In this document: positions 63,877 through 64,000 of the stretch, piece by piece
Layout: each line of letters begins with the position of its first letter
How positions within the stretch are numbered: position 1 is the stretch's first letter
Source: Mesocentrotus franciscanus
Taxonomy: Eukaryota > Echinodermata > Echinoidea > Camarodonta > Strongylocentrotidae
Direction: 5' to 3'
Assembly: GCA_037976565.1 (NCBI GenBank)
Contig: CP137666.1
Span: forward strand, 50,743,271 to 50,807,270
Length of the DNA: 64,000 nucleotides
Program-made: the position numbers and the translations under genes
The notes under the pieces: model-generated
Databases searched by the model: none
What the model was told of the DNA's origin: nothing
What the model saw: the letters and a program-made list of their open reading frames with translations, nothing else

Positions 63877-64000
63877 GTAAGGTCAAATATCAAAGGTTGT
63901 TGTACACATGGCTTTAACATGGAATCACCTAGTGTAAAAAAAGAAACATGCAAACATACCCAACTCACTCTTCTGCTGACTGACAGATATTGTCTTTTTT

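Overview
The window looks like nuclear DNA of a marine invertebrate deuterostome, most likely a sea urchin or other echinoderm. The support is AT-rich sequence, short coding exons separated by introns of 0.3-8 kb, many ACATGTACATGTA-like motifs, and an interspersed SINE whose 3' end (AAGCGCTTAGAG then an ATT-rich tail) is of a type I associate with echinoderms. The species call is inference. There are no operons, CRISPR arrays or prokaryotic signals. Both recognisable genes are on the plus strand and are broken into exons, so they were assembled here by matching splice sites, reading phase and domain sense.

Region 1 (1-10682) holds no exon I can support, only interspersed repeats: a TTAA-flanked MITE (787-1298), a foldback element (2361-3000) and two near-identical MITE copies (4160-4694 and 6501-7033). 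Region 2 (10683-36362) is a 17-exon gene for a single-pass cell-surface receptor: three Ig domains in view, five fibronectin type III (FN3) domains, a transmembrane helix and a cytoplasmic tail of about 270 residues. The domain order matches the protogenin/IGDCC4 branch of the DCC-neogenin family, so at least a signal peptide and probably one more Ig domain lie upstream. All exon phases agree except exon 8 (21751-21955), which is one base short and carries an apparent frameshift. The introns are loaded with transposable elements, several nested in one another, and with decaying partial copies of exons 3 and 6.

Region 3 (36363-46900) is the 3' UTR plus intergenic DNA with MITEs, tandem duplications and microsatellites. 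Region 4 (about 46900-64000) is the guanine deaminase gene (GDA): a CpG-containing promoter with a TATA-like box, first exon at 47068-47196, an 8.1 kb first intron, and exons 2-9 in frame up to 63876. The last part of the gene, including the final catalytic aspartate, lies beyond the window. The two genes have unrelated jobs (cell recognition; purine catabolism) and are simply head-to-tail neighbours.

The most unusual parts are the mobile elements. They include a 2.3 kb foldback element in GDA intron 1 with outer arrays of an 18-24 bp repeat and inner repeats present in 4 and about 9 copies on the two arms, itself inserted in an older repeat; two adjacent MITEs with different termini that share an internal first-exon-like segment; at least seven families of TTAA-flanked elements; and two pairs where an insertion can be read against an empty copy elsewhere in the window. 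I see no convincing new multi-gene system.
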